Shown here: piece by piece, positions 23,316-31,750 of the stretch | Layout of the letters: each line of letters opens with the position of its first letter | How positions within the stretch are numbered: the stretch's first letter is position 1 | Assembly (NCBI RefSeq): GCF_029962485.1 | Contig: NZ_CP073637.1 | Coordinates: 1-64,000 of the forward strand | Direction of reading: 5' to 3' | Length of the DNA stretch: 64,000 bases | Source of the DNA: Burkholderia cepacia | Lineage (GTDB): Bacteria; Pseudomonadota; Gammaproteobacteria; Burkholderiales; Burkholderiaceae | Position numbers and translations under genes: made by a program | The notes under the pieces: model-generated | Databases searched by the model: none | What the model was told of the DNA's origin: nothing | Seen by the model: only the letters and a program-made list of their open reading frames with translations

Positions 23316-26300
23316 TCAGAGAACCTTCAGCGCAGGTACGGCACTTCGCGCGGCTTGGGCGAGCGCACCGACCTGCTGGGCTGCGGCGCCGAGTTGGCCG
23401 GCCTGCGAAAGGGCCGCACCGGCACCAGACGGCAACGCGCTGGCAAGGGCACCTTTGGCGAGGCTCATCGCCTGACCGCTCAACGCCTGACCAACACCTC
23501 CCTGGGCAACCTGCCCCGCCATGCCGGCCAGTTGAGTCGCCCCCGATACTGCCTGCATCGCGCCCGACGGCAACACGTTCGCGAGCGCCCCCTGCGCGAG
23601 CCCCATCGCCTGTCCGCTCAACGCCTTCCCGATGCCGCCTTGTGCGGCCTGCCCCGCGATGGCCGCCAACTTTGTCGCACCCGGCAGCGCCCCGGGTGGC
23701 AACAGACCGCCGAGTTGAGACATCGCCGTCGCGGTCGGATCCGCTTCCTGCATCGGTTTCGCTGGCCATTGCGCCGTCTTGAATACGCTCGACGGATCGT
23801 ACTGATTGCGCGGATCCTCGCCGAACTGGACCTGCACAGCGCCGGCCGGCAAGCCGCTCACGATCGTATGCCCCTTTGCATCCAGCGCACCTTCTCTCAA
23901 CACGCCACCGCTGGCGTCCAGCACCGTGAACTTGCCGCCCTTGAAACCCTCGCCATTCGCATACTGGTGCAGCAATTCCAGTTGCCCCGGCTGATCCGGC
24001 CGCGGACTCGGCAACGGATACCCCATGCTCGCCGGCCCCGCGAACGTATGCGACGCGCCCTTCACATCGATCTTTCCGGGCGCATGGACCTCGACATTGC
24101 CATCCTTGATCCGAATGTATGCCCCACCGCTCGTCAGCAGAATCCCCTGATCAGCCGCGATCTCGATCCGATCCGTCGCCGACACGACCTTCACCGCCTT
24201 CTGCGCGGTCACCTCGATGTTGTCCGACTGCGCCTGGATCTCGACCTTGCCCTTGCCCGCGAACAGCTTCATCCCCGCGTTCTGCACGAACAGGCTCAGC
24301 TTCTGCCCGATGCTCCCGATCAGCGACTTGCCCGCGGCCACGTGCACGCTCTGCCCGCTCGCCACGTTCACGTGATCGTTCGCGACCACGTGCACCGACT
24401 GCTGCGTCGACATCCCGATCCCCGACGGGCTGCCGAACAGCATCACCGGTTCCTTGAACGCGTTCGCGTTACCCGTGCCGCCGCCCGCTGTGCGCCCGCC
24501 CGACGCGCTGCCCGAGGCACTGTCCTGCGTCGCGTCCGTGAACGCGCGCATCGTGTCCTGCGCGTCCTTCAGGCTTTCCGCCTGATGCTGCTCGCTCACG
24601 CCCGACATCGCCTCGACCAGGCTCTCGCCCGTCACGAGCTGCTGCTGCGCTTCCTTCACGTCGAGCGGCTGGCTGTTCGCCGCCTTCGGGTGCGTCGTCA
24701 CGTACAGGCCCTGGCTCGCGCGCACCGCGCCATACGCATCCGATCGCAGGTCGAACCCGCTGCCGAGATACGACCCGCGCGAATTCGCACTGTGGTCGAT
24801 GATGTAGCCCAGATGCAGCAAGCTGTTCGCGCTGCTGCTCATCAACTGCACGCGGTTCTGCCCGGTCGCATCGTCCATCACGAGCTGGTTGTAGCCGCCG
24901 CCCGAATACTCCTTCGACCGGTAGCCGGACAGGATCCCGTCGCTATGCCACTGCGGCTGGTTCGCGCCGTTGTACACGCGCCCGACGGCCAGCGGCCGGT
25001 CGCAGTCGCCGCCGACGTAATCGATCAGCACTTCCTCGCCGATGCGCGGCACATGCACGCCGCCGTAGCCGCCGCCGGTATCGGACTGCACCACGCGCAC
25101 CCAGCACGACGCATTCTCGTTACCCGGGTTCAGGCGGTCCCACACGAACTGCACGCGGATCCGGTTCAGTTCGTCGGTATAGACCTCCTCGCCCTGCGGC
25201 CCGACGACGATTGCCGTCTCGAGATGCATCTCCGGCTTCTTGTGCTCGAACGGGCTGCGATACGGCACGCTCACGCGATGCGCTTCGACTTCGACGAGAT
25301 AGAAACCGACCGAACCGTCGTCATGTGATACCTGAAGCCCAGGCGTGTTTTCGTAACGTGCTCGCGTCCGGTCGAGCGCGCGTTTCAAGCTATGCGGGAA
25401 ATCCGAATCGCTACCGGATACGGGCAGGTTGTTCTCGATCCACCACGCGACCTCGATCGCCGCAAACTCGCGCTGATCGGCGGAATCGCGATCATGCTCG
25501 GGATGGTCTGCCAGCGTGAAGCGTCGGCCGGCATCGATCGCGCGCACGCCGCCCGCGGCATGGAAGCGCTTTGCCTGCGACTCCCACCCCTCCATCTTGA
25601 CCTTCGCCAGATGATCACCACGGGCTTGGTCCGGATACGTATAAGCGCCGGTGTACTCGTAGACTTCGAGTTGATCCGGCAACTCGCCCTGGCCGACCAT
25701 CGTCGGCAACGACGTGCCCTTCGGGTTCGACGGCTGTGCAGGATTCTTGTAGTCGAATGTGCGCGTCGTGAGCGTCACACTCTGCAGCGTGCGCGTGCCT
25801 GACCATTGCGTGAACGCGTCCGCTTCGCCTGCCGTACCGCCGCGGTAGAAGCGCACGATTTCCGGCGACAGCGGCACGAACGCCTGCAGGTTGTCGGTGA
25901 TCACGAGCGTATGCGAATTGCCGTCATCGGCCTGCTGCCATGCGCAGTAAAGCCCCTCGTCTTCCATCAACCGATGTACGAGGTTCCAGTCCGTCTCGCT
26001 CTGTCGCGTGTACGAACGGTTCGCCAAAGGCTGAGACAAGGCAAAGCGGAACCGCCCGCGTGCTTCCGGATGCATGCCAAGTACGTCGGAAATGATTTCC
26101 TCGACGTTCTTGTCGATCCAGATCTTCTCGTCCCGGCGAAACCGGAGCACGTGCATCCAGGCACGCAACTCGAGCTGATAGGTCGTCAACCCGCCGTTCG
26201 CGCCAAGTCGGCGCGCGGTGTAGATGTAGCCGCTGACCGGCCGATATGCATTGTTCCCGAGCTGAATCCAGAGCGTCGCAGGCTGAGCGATCAGCTTCTT

Positions 26301-26486
26301 GAGTTCAAGACCGTCATTGCTCGATACGACGTCGAGCGTAAACGAATAGTCCCTGCCGATCTGCGATCGGCCGACGACGCGCTGTACGGCAAGTGCGTTG
26401 GCCCCCAGCGGGGTATCCAACTTGAGCAAACGATCCTGCTGAAGCAAGCCGCCGCGAAGCGCGGCGCCGATGTCCGGCATGTTCAT
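23316..26486 (-). CDS. vgrG: Type VI secretion tip protein VgrG with DUF2345 and repeat tail
   Basis: VgrG trimers form the puncturing tip of the T6SS and carry effectors. The 1056 residues contain the gp27-like base (from LDTPLGANALAVQRVVGRSQ), the OB-fold region with NRIRVQFVWDRLNPGNENAS near 445 and the GGVHVPRIGEEVLIDYVGGD segment. A DUF2345 beta-helix extension (about 690-830) follows. From about 905 on there is an Ala/Gly/Gln-rich tail with a nearly duplicated block: AGQAAQGGIGKALSGQAMGL and AGQVAQGGVGQALSGQAMSL. The tail may be the adaptor for the RHS protein encoded downstream. The rest of the T6SS apparatus is not in this window, so this is an orphan vgrG island. Confidence 0.95.
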   Translation of the reverse strand: MNMPDIGAALRGGLLQQDRLLKLDTPLGANALAVQRVVGRSQIGRDYSFTLDVVSSNDGLELKKLIAQPATLWIQLGNNAYRPVSGYIYTARRLGANGGLTTYQLELRAWMHVLRFRRDEKIWIDKNVEEIISDVLGMHPEARGRFRFALSQPLANRSYTRQSETDWNLVHRLMEDEGLYCAWQQADDGNSHTLVITDNLQAFVPLSPEIVRFYRGGTAGEADAFTQWSGTRTLQSVTLTTRTFDYKNPAQPSNPKGTSLPTMVGQGELPDQLEVYEYTGAYTYPDQARGDHLAKVKMEGWESQAKRFHAAGGVRAIDAGRRFTLADHPEHDRDSADQREFAAIEVAWWIENNLPVSGSDSDFPHSLKRALDRTRARYENTPGLQVSHDDGSVGFYLVEVEAHRVSVPYRSPFEHKKPEMHLETAIVVGPQGEEVYTDELNRIRVQFVWDRLNPGNENASCWVRVVQSDTGGGYGGVHVPRIGEEVLIDYVGGDCDRPLAVGRVYNGANQPQWHSDGILSGYRSKEYSGGGYNQLVMDDATGQNRVQLMSSSANSLLHLGYIIDHSANSRGSYLGSGFDLRSDAYGAVRASQGLYVTTHPKAANSQPLDVKEAQQQLVTGESLVEAMSGVSEQHQAESLKDAQDTMRAFTDATQDSASGSASGGRTAGGGTGNANAFKEPVMLFGSPSGIGMSTQQSVHVVANDHVNVASGQSVHVAAGKSLIGSIGQKLSLFVQNAGMKLFAGKGKVEIQAQSDNIEVTAQKAVKVVSATDRIEIAADQGILLTSGGAYIRIKDGNVEVHAPGKIDVKGASHTFAGPASMGYPLPSPRPDQPGQLELLHQYANGEGFKGGKFTVLDASGGVLREGALDAKGHTIVSGLPAGAVQVQFGEDPRNQYDPSSVFKTAQWPAKPMQEADPTATAMSQLGGLLPPGALPGATKLAAIAGQAAQGGIGKALSGQAMGLAQGALANVLPSGAMQAVSGATQLAGMAGQVAQGGVGQALSGQAMSLAKGALASALPSGAGAALSQAGQLGAAAQQVGALAQAARSAVPALKVL

Positions 26487-26621
26487 GATACAGCCCTTTT
26501 TTATTTCAGCACCCTCGGATGGTGTCTGTGACTCTGTCGGGCGGGATTTTACCGTTTAATCAGGACGTTATGGTTAATCGTCGGACCAAGAAAAGAAACA
26601 TGACCAGAACACGCGCCACGC

Positions 26622-26771
26622 TCAGGCCGCTTCCTTCAACGTCTCCTGCCGACAGCGCCTGCAAATCAGTTCGCCCGCTTCCCACAATTTCCGGAAACCC
26701 GTCTCGTCGTCGAGCCTGAGCGCCGCGACCTGGATCCTGGTACCGAGCCGGTACGCGAGCATCACTCGCAT
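26622..26771 (-). CDS. Possible 49-residue Cys-x2-Cys small protein
   Basis: A short frame reads MRVMLAYRLGTRIQVAALRL and ends ICRRCRQETLKEAA. The sequence looks protein-like (LDDETGFRKLWEAGE), with one CRRC pair that could bind zinc with other ligands. There is no strong ribosome binding site. It lies upstream of vgrG on the same strand, among sequences that look like decayed genes, and could itself be a remnant. Confidence 0.3.
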   Translation of the reverse strand: MRVMLAYRLGTRIQVAALRLDDETGFRKLWEAGELICRRCRQETLKEAA

Positions 26772-26820
26772 TGCCCGGTTTTTTCTTCGATTTCATCGCG
26801 CCGGTTTTCACCTTCGTCGA

Positions 26821-27105
26821 TCAGGGTTCGAAGTCGACTGTCGTCCGGTGTGACGAGAAATACGCGGTGATCGCTGAAATCACGGCCTGGCGTGTGACGG
26901 CATCGATCGTCTTTTCATCATGTCCTGGGTCCACGTGCTTCAGTCGGCAGCAGCGCTTCGCCAAATACGCGGACGACGTGCGCGCCATCGGATAGATCGA
27001 TCGCTCCGCGCGGGACCATCAGTACTTTGTACGTCGTCGCTTTACCTCGTGCGGTTCAGTCGTCAACGAACGGCTTCCCCTGGATGCCGGCGGTTCTACA
27101 GACAT
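26821..27105 (-). pseudogene. Possible small gene broken by two frameshifts
   Basis: Three successive frames look protein-like: MSVEPPASRGSRSLTTEPHE from 27105, then TTYKVLMVPRGAIDLSDGAH and VVRVFGEALLPTEARGP, then GHDEKTIDAVTRQAVISAIT ending AYFSSHRTTVDFEP. Joined by two single-base corrections they would give about 95 residues. I do not recognise the family. It is either a decayed gene or coincidence in a G+C-rich region. Confidence 0.25.
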
Positions 27106-27117
27106 GACGGCTCACGT

Positions 27118-27512
27118 ATCACCCACGTGCTTCACAGCTTCCCGATTCGTTCCTCTGCTCGCCGCACGCAGTGCATATTCCAGGCGGATCACAGTCGACG
27201 GACTGTGCTTATCCAAAGGTGTTAACAGGGTTCGTATACATACGTAGTCATAGTTAACAAGCGCTGTGCCCCACAGTGGATAACCTCCGTAACGCACTGA
27301 ATTTTCAGCGCGAAGCGGAATGCATAACCATGGGTGTGTCACGTGAACAGCTCCGCGCAGCACAGAACAACTTTTCGTCAATTCACAGACTCGCCGACAT
27401 ATCCTCAATCGTTCCACTGTGAATCCAGAGGCTTGCCGGACGGTTATCCAGAGGGCAATGTGGATAACACCACAGCACATCGACGCGTTTTGCTGTGATG
27501 CGAACAGGTGAA
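27118..27512. repeat. Second DnaA-box locus with an inverted seventh iteron
   Basis: On the - strand TTCAC (from 27512), then ATCACAG (from 27499) 13 bp on, then a perfect DnaA box TTATCCACA (27467-27459) reproduce the geometry of the 17.1-17.8 kb iterons (32 bp from second element to box, as in copy 1). A degenerate + strand copy (ATCAC at 27118, TTCACAG at 27131, no good box) is also present. Other near-boxes are TTATCCAAA (27209, +), TTATCCACT (27283-27275, -) and TTATCCAGA (27444, +). The boxes at 27444 and 27467 face each other. Two GTTAAC palindromes and an A+T-rich patch lie at about 27220-27262. Confidence 0.65.
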
Positions 27513-27592
27513 TCCGACGTTCGCAACATCGCCAGGCAACATCGATCGTCAGCGTCCGTGCGCCGTGACTCAAAAAATTTTCACGAAGGGGC

Positions 27593-27621
27593 TTGTGCTC
27601 CTCAAAAACCCTCTCTATAAT
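27593..27621 (+). promoter_or_regulatory. Promoter of tRNA-Val
   Basis: TTGTGC (27593-27598), 17 bp, TATAAT (27616-27621), followed by a G+C-rich discriminator (TCGCGG), as expected for a stringently controlled stable-RNA promoter. The tRNA begins 12 bp after the -10 box. Confidence 0.75.
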
Positions 27622-27633
27622 TCGCGGCTTCTT

Positions 27634-27710
27634 AGGCTCGTAGCTCAGTTGGTTAGAGCACCACCTTGACATGGTGGGGGTCGTTGGTTCGAATCCAATC
27701 GAGCCTACCA
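27634..27710 (+). tRNA. tRNA-Val (anticodon GAC)
   Basis: A complete 77-nt cloverleaf: acceptor AGGCTCG pairs with CGAGCCT, the D arm is GCTC/GAGC, and the anticodon stem CCACC/GGTGG holds the loop TTGACAT with anticodon GAC. The T arm is GTTGG/CCAAT (one G-T pair) around TTCGAAT. The 3' CCA is encoded. It has its own promoter and terminator. Confidence 0.97.
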
Positions 27711-27775
27711 ACGAACAAAATGAAGGGGTCCGGCAGCACAACTTGCCTACAGGCAACGCGGCTCGCCAAACATAC

Positions 27776-27810
27776 AAACGCCACGCGGCAACCTCGCGTG
27801 GCGTTTTTCT
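27776..27810 (+). terminator. Rho-independent terminator after tRNA-Val
   Basis: AAACGCCACGCG (27776-27787) pairs with CGCGTGGCGTTT (27795-27806) around a seven-base loop; TTTTTCTTTT follows. It lies 66 bp after the tRNA. Confidence 0.88.
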
Positions 27811-28031
27811 TTTCCGGCCCGAAACAGCGCATGAAGCCCCGATGCGTTGCGCGATACATGGCCCGGCATCGCATCGTCACCGACATCCCGATCGGCCATT
27901 CAACCGCCGCTGCACGGCGAGTAGAATCGTGTGCACATCGAAGCGGCTGCGCCGCGCGTCGCCCGATTTCCAGCACGTCCAAACCGCATCAAAACAACAA
28001 CGCGCGATCCGCGCGACTGAGAGCACACGAC

Positions 28032-28547
28032 ATGTCCGAGGTCACGACCGCCGCATCGTCCGTAAGCAACGACGAAATCGCCGCTTACGTCGGCAAGAAC
28101 GCCGCCTGGTTCGAGCGCAAATGGGCGATCGCCGAATCGCGCAAGAGCCGGCAGTCGTGGAACTGGGCCGCATGCTTCCTGGGCCCGGTCTGGATGGCCT
28201 ATCGATGCATGTACTGGCAGGCGGCCGCCGTGCTCGCCGTCACGCTCGGCATCACGCTGGTCGAGCTGCTGTACTTCCCGACATACTTCGAATCGACCAC
28301 GCTCGACCCGGTCACGATCGGGATCGCGGTCTCGCTCGGCTGGTGCGGGAACAGCCTCTACAAGCAGCACGTCGAACGCAGGATCGAAAAACTGCGCCCG
28401 AACGCGACGTCTCGCGAATCGTTTCTCGCGCTGCTCGAGGCGCTGGGTGGCACGAACTGGCTGGCGGCGGCCGGTTTCGCCGTCGCGACGCCGCTGCTTG
28501 GCGTACTGATGTTCATGCTCGGCAACACCGCAGGCGCGATGTACTGA
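28032..28547 (+). CDS. DUF2628-like inner-membrane protein
   Basis: The 171-residue protein has a soluble N-terminus (NDEIAAYVGKNAAWFERKWA) followed by SWNWAACFLGPVWMAYRCMY, the hallmark of the DUF2628 group. Three to four membrane segments follow: AAAVLAVTLGITLVELLYF, TIGIAVSLGWCGNSLY and WLAAAGFAVATPLLGVLMFML. The function of this family is unknown. The ATG at 28032 begins the conserved region; longer in-frame extensions upstream run through the tRNA terminator and are not credible. The gene stands alone and converges with the sigma-factor gene. Confidence 0.8.
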   Translation: MSEVTTAASSVSNDEIAAYVGKNAAWFERKWAIAESRKSRQSWNWAACFLGPVWMAYRCMYWQAAAVLAVTLGITLVELLYFPTYFESTTLDPVTIGIAVSLGWCGNSLYKQHVERRIEKLRPNATSRESFLALLEALGGTNWLAAAGFAVATPLLGVLMFMLGNTAGAMY

Positions 28548-28642
28548 TTGCGGTAGCCGGCGATCGACGAAGCGGAAAGACGAGGGCGCACGGCGCCGTC
28601 GCCATGCATCCGCATGGCATGCGGCACCGGCTCACATCACCT

Positions 28643-29524
28643 TCAATGCAGATGCTTCAACTTGTCGGGATTCCGCACGACATAGATCGCGACGATCTTC
28701 CCGTCGTCGATCTCGAGCGCCGTCGTCTGCAGCTCGCCGTCCGCTTCCAGCGTGACGAACCCCGGCAGCCCGTTGATGAACCCGGCCCGCACGAGTTTCG
28801 ACGCATGCGTCGCGAACAACCCGGCCAGGTACTCGTGCACCTTCATCACGAGCTCGAAGCCGAACACCGGCTTGCCCGCGGCCGTGCGCTTGCCGCCACC
28901 GTCGGAATGCAGGCTCACGTCCTCGGCGAGCATCGCGCCGAGCGCACGCATGTCGCCGCTGCGCGATGCCGCGAAGAATGCTTCGGCCAGTTCGATCCCA
29001 CGCTGCTTCTCGACATGAAACCGCGGCCGCGCTTCGCGCACATGCGTACGCGCCCGTGCGGCGAGCTGCCGGCACGCGGCCGGGTCGCGCTGGATCGTCG
29101 TGGCCACTTCGTCGAACTCGAGACCGAACACGTCGTGCAGCAGGAACGCCGCGCGTTCGAGCGGCGAGAGCCGTTCGAGCGCGAGCAGCAGCGGCAGCGT
29201 GACGTCTTCCTGTTCGTCTTCCTCGACGACCGGCTCGGGCAGCCACGGGCCGATATAGGTCTCGCGCTGGTGCCGCGCAGACTTCAGCTGATCGAGGCAC
29301 ATGCGCATCACCATGCGGCGCAGGAACGCCTCGGGTACGCGCACCTCGGTACGGTCGACGTCCATCCAGCGGATGAACGCGTCCTGCACCATGTCCTCGG
29401 CATCCGCGACGGAACCGAGCATCCGGTACGCGACGCGGATCAGCGTGCGACGCAGCGGATCGAAGCTCGCCGCCGCGTCGGCCCGTGCTTCGGCGTTGTC
29501 CTTGGCCGGGTCGAGGTTCGTCAT
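28643..29524 (-). CDS. ECF41-type sigma factor with SnoaL-like C-terminal domain
   Basis: The 293-residue protein has ECF sigma-2 and sigma-4 domains in its first 165 residues and a SnoaL/NTF2-like extension after that. The family's marker motifs are all present: WLPEP at 94-98, DGGGK at 208-212 and NPDKL near 286, five residues from the end. ECF41 factors lack an ordinary anti-sigma; their C-terminal domain regulates them, and they are linked to a carboxymuconolactone decarboxylase, oxidoreductase or epimerase gene. Such a decarboxylase-like gene lies immediately upstream, with a stop-start overlap of one base (TGATG). The ATG at 29524 is therefore preferred over longer frames. Confidence 0.9.
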   Translation of the reverse strand: MTNLDPAKDNAEARADAAASFDPLRRTLIRVAYRMLGSVADAEDMVQDAFIRWMDVDRTEVRVPEAFLRRMVMRMCLDQLKSARHQRETYIGPWLPEPVVEEDEQEDVTLPLLLALERLSPLERAAFLLHDVFGLEFDEVATTIQRDPAACRQLAARARTHVREARPRFHVEKQRGIELAEAFFAASRSGDMRALGAMLAEDVSLHSDGGGKRTAAGKPVFGFELVMKVHEYLAGLFATHASKLVRAGFINGLPGFVTLEADGELQTTALEIDDGKIVAIYVVRNPDKLKHLH

Positions 29525-30000
29525 CAGGCCACCATCTTCGCGGCGGCGGCCTTCGCGTCGGCCGGCTCGATCCACAGCCCGAAGCCGACCGCGAGCCGGT
29601 TCCAGCCGTTGATCACGTTGATCATCAGCGTGAGCTTCACCTGTTCCTCCTGGCTGAAATGGCCGTTCAGCGCCGCATAGGCCGCTTCGTGCGCCGCGTG
29701 GCCCTCCGACAGCCGCGTAAGCGCTTCGGTCCAGCCGAGCGCCGCGCGTTCGCGGTCGGTGTAGCAGGGCGCTTCGCGCCACGCGGCGAGCAGGTAGATG
29801 CGCTGCTCGGTCTCGCCTTGCCCGCGCGCCTCGGCGGTGTGCATGTTAATGCAGTTCGCGCACGCGTTGATCTGCGATGCGCGGATCTTGACGAGCTCGA
29901 TCAGCGTCGGCTCGAGGCTCCCGGCAGCGGCGATCGATACGGCCATCCAGTTCTTCATCAGTGCGGGGGCAGCGGCAAACGGATTGAGTTTCGCAGTCAT
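29524..30000 (-). CDS. Carboxymuconolactone decarboxylase/AhpD-like protein
   Basis: The 158-residue protein has the AhpD-type redox motif C-x2-C-x3-H in NACANCINMH (Cys47, Cys50, His54) within an all-helical fold, suggesting thiol-based peroxidase or disulfide activity rather than lactone decarboxylation. ATG 30000 is preceded by AAGGAGAAGGA, a strong ribosome binding site. It is the first gene of the operon with the ECF41 sigma factor and is almost certainly that factor's main target. An ECF41-type promoter lies 36 bp upstream. Confidence 0.9.
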   Translation of the reverse strand: MTAKLNPFAAAPALMKNWMAVSIAAAGSLEPTLIELVKIRASQINACANCINMHTAEARGQGETEQRIYLLAAWREAPCYTDRERAALGWTEALTRLSEGHAAHEAAYAALNGHFSQEEQVKLTLMINVINGWNRLAVGFGLWIEPADAKAAAAKMVA

Positions 30001-30035
30001 GGTTCCTTCTCCTTTCGTGTGGGTTCCGGTGATAT

Positions 30036-30063
30036 GACGAGCGAGCCCCCCGCGTGTGTGACA
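30036..30063 (-). promoter_or_regulatory. ECF41-type promoter
   Basis: On the - strand TGTCACA (30063-30057), 17 bp, CGTC (30039-30036). This is the pattern described for ECF41 target promoters, and it lies directly in front of the CMD-sigma operon, implying autoregulation. Confidence 0.75.
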
Positions 30064-30526
30064 TCGATGCAGAAAATTTTTCGAAGCGGGCGCGGATACG
30101 GATCGCAAGTGAAGGGCAGAGCGGTTCGGCGCGGTGACGATGGCCGCGTTCGACAGCGTTCATCAGACAAACTCGCGCGCTGCGCGGATGTCATGGGTCG
30201 TCAGTAGCCGCTTGCGCGGGCCGGCATGCAGCAAAGCCCGCCCGGACAGGGATCTCCGCGCCGTCATGCATTCGACACGTGTGAAGCCAACACTTTCATT
30301 TTTCTTTCGATCGTGTTTCGCCGGCATCCCGATTCGCAGCATTCACATTTCTGGCCCATACTGTTCTGCACGGGCAGATGAAGTGACGCCGCATCCGCGG
30401 CCCGGCGCGCGCGCCGGCTGCCCGACGACGCAGCAGCAGGTCGCACGTCAGCCGCGCGCATCACGCGCAAGGCTTTCCCTTTTCCGGCAACGCAACGCAG
30501 CGAATCGCGACGTGGACGGTAAACCG
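30064..30526. other. Spacer between the ECF41 operon and egtB
   Basis: About 460 bp between divergent genes. It must hold the egtBD promoter, but no convincing -35/-10 pair or operator was found. No gene with a plausible start and composition was seen. Confidence 0.4.
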
Positions 30527-31750
30527 ATGAGCCTCCTTGCATCACAGCTTCAGCGCCGTTACCAGGACGTGCGCTCCCACAGCGTCGCGTTGACTGCGAC
30601 GCTGTCCGCCGAAGACCAGGCCGTGCAGTCGATGCCGGACGCGAGTCCGACGAAATGGCACCTCGCGCATACGACCTGGTTCTTCGAAACCGTCGTGCTG
30701 ATGCGCCGCGTGCCCGGCTACGCGCCGTTCGACGACGCCTTCCAGTTCCTCTTCAATTCCTATTACGAAGCGCTCGGCCCGCGCCATCCGCGGCCGCAGC
30801 GCGGGCTGCTCACGCGCCCGTCGCTCGACGAGGTGCATGCGTACCGGCAATACGTCGACGACGCGATGCTGCGCGCGCTGGCCGGTGCCGATGCGGCGTT
30901 GCTCGACGCGATCGCGCCCGAGGTCGTGCTCGGCCTGCATCACGAGCAGCAGCACCAGGAATTGATCGTCACCGACATGCTGCACGCGTTCTCGTGCAAC
31001 CCGCTGAAGCCGGCGTTCCGGCCGCGCAACGGGATGGATGGCGACGCGATGGCCGCGGGCGACGCCGGCGCGCAGCGCTGGCTGCATCAGCCGGGCGGGC
31101 TCGTGGAGATCGGCCACGACGGCGACGCGTTCTCGTTCGACAACGAACGGCCGCGCCACACGGCGCTCGTGCGGCCGTACGAGATCGCGAACCGTCTCGT
31201 GACGAATGCGGAATTTGCGGCGTTCGTCGCCGATGGCGGCTACACACGCCCCGGGTTCTGGCTGTCGGACGGCTGGGCCACGGTGCAGCGGGAAGGGTGG
31301 CAAGGGCCCGCGTACTGGATGCCCGACGACGACGATGCGGCCGGCACGCGCGTGCGGCGCACGTTCGGCCTGCACGGCGTCGAACCGCTCGCGCCGGACG
31401 CACCGGTGTGCCACGTGAGCTTCTACGAAGCGGCCGCGTATGCGGAATGGGCCGGCGCACGGCTGCCGACCGAATTCGAATGGGAAACCGCGTTCCCTGC
31501 CGAAGGCATCCAGCAGATGCTCGGGCACGTATGGCAGTGGACGCGTTCGTCCTACGAGCCGTATCCGGGCTTTCGGCCGCTCGCGGGTGTCGCGGCCGAA
31601 TACAACGGCAAGTTCATGGTCGGCCAGCAGGTCCTGCGCGGCAGCAGCATCGCGACGCCGCCCGGGCACGAACGGCCGACGTACCGCAATTTCTTTCCGC
31701 CGGCGGCACGCTGGCAATTCACGGGAGTGCGACTTGCGCGAGACGTCTGA
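30527..31750 (+). CDS. egtB: Ergothioneine synthase EgtB (sulfoxide synthase)
   Basis: EgtB is a non-haem iron enzyme that joins a sulfur donor (cysteine or gamma-glutamylcysteine) to hercynine with oxygen. The 407 residues have an N-terminal DinB-like domain with likely iron ligands in HLAHTTWFFE and HHEQQHQEL. A C-terminal formylglycine-generating-enzyme-like domain contains RLPTEFEWETAF, GHVWQWTRSSYEPYPGF and KFMVGQQVLRGSSIATP. The start at 30527 (MSLLASQLQRRYQDVRSHS) begins the conserved domain. egtD overlaps its 3' end. No egtA or egtC is adjacent, so the sulfur donor cannot be read from context. Confidence 0.92.
   Translation: MSLLASQLQRRYQDVRSHSVALTATLSAEDQAVQSMPDASPTKWHLAHTTWFFETVVLMRRVPGYAPFDDAFQFLFNSYYEALGPRHPRPQRGLLTRPSLDEVHAYRQYVDDAMLRALAGADAALLDAIAPEVVLGLHHEQQHQELIVTDMLHAFSCNPLKPAFRPRNGMDGDAMAAGDAGAQRWLHQPGGLVEIGHDGDAFSFDNERPRHTALVRPYEIANRLVTNAEFAAFVADGGYTRPGFWLSDGWATVQREGWQGPAYWMPDDDDAAGTRVRRTFGLHGVEPLAPDAPVCHVSFYEAAAYAEWAGARLPTEFEWETAFPAEGIQQMLGHVWQWTRSSYEPYPGFRPLAGVAAEYNGKFMVGQQVLRGSSIATPPGHERPTYRNFFPPAARWQFTGVRLARDV

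Noticed and set aside
20920..23475. 851-codon open frame antisense to the RHS gene
   Set aside because: Arises from RHS codon bias; composition is not protein-like and no motif is seen.
26560..26811. 83-codon frame starting MKTGAMKSKKKPGN on the - strand
   Set aside because: Another frame in the same place (26622-26771) reads as a more protein-like CRRC peptide.
27634..27710. tRNA-Val as the attachment site of the T6SS island
   Set aside because: No integrase gene and no repeat of the tRNA 3' end was found at the far side of the island.
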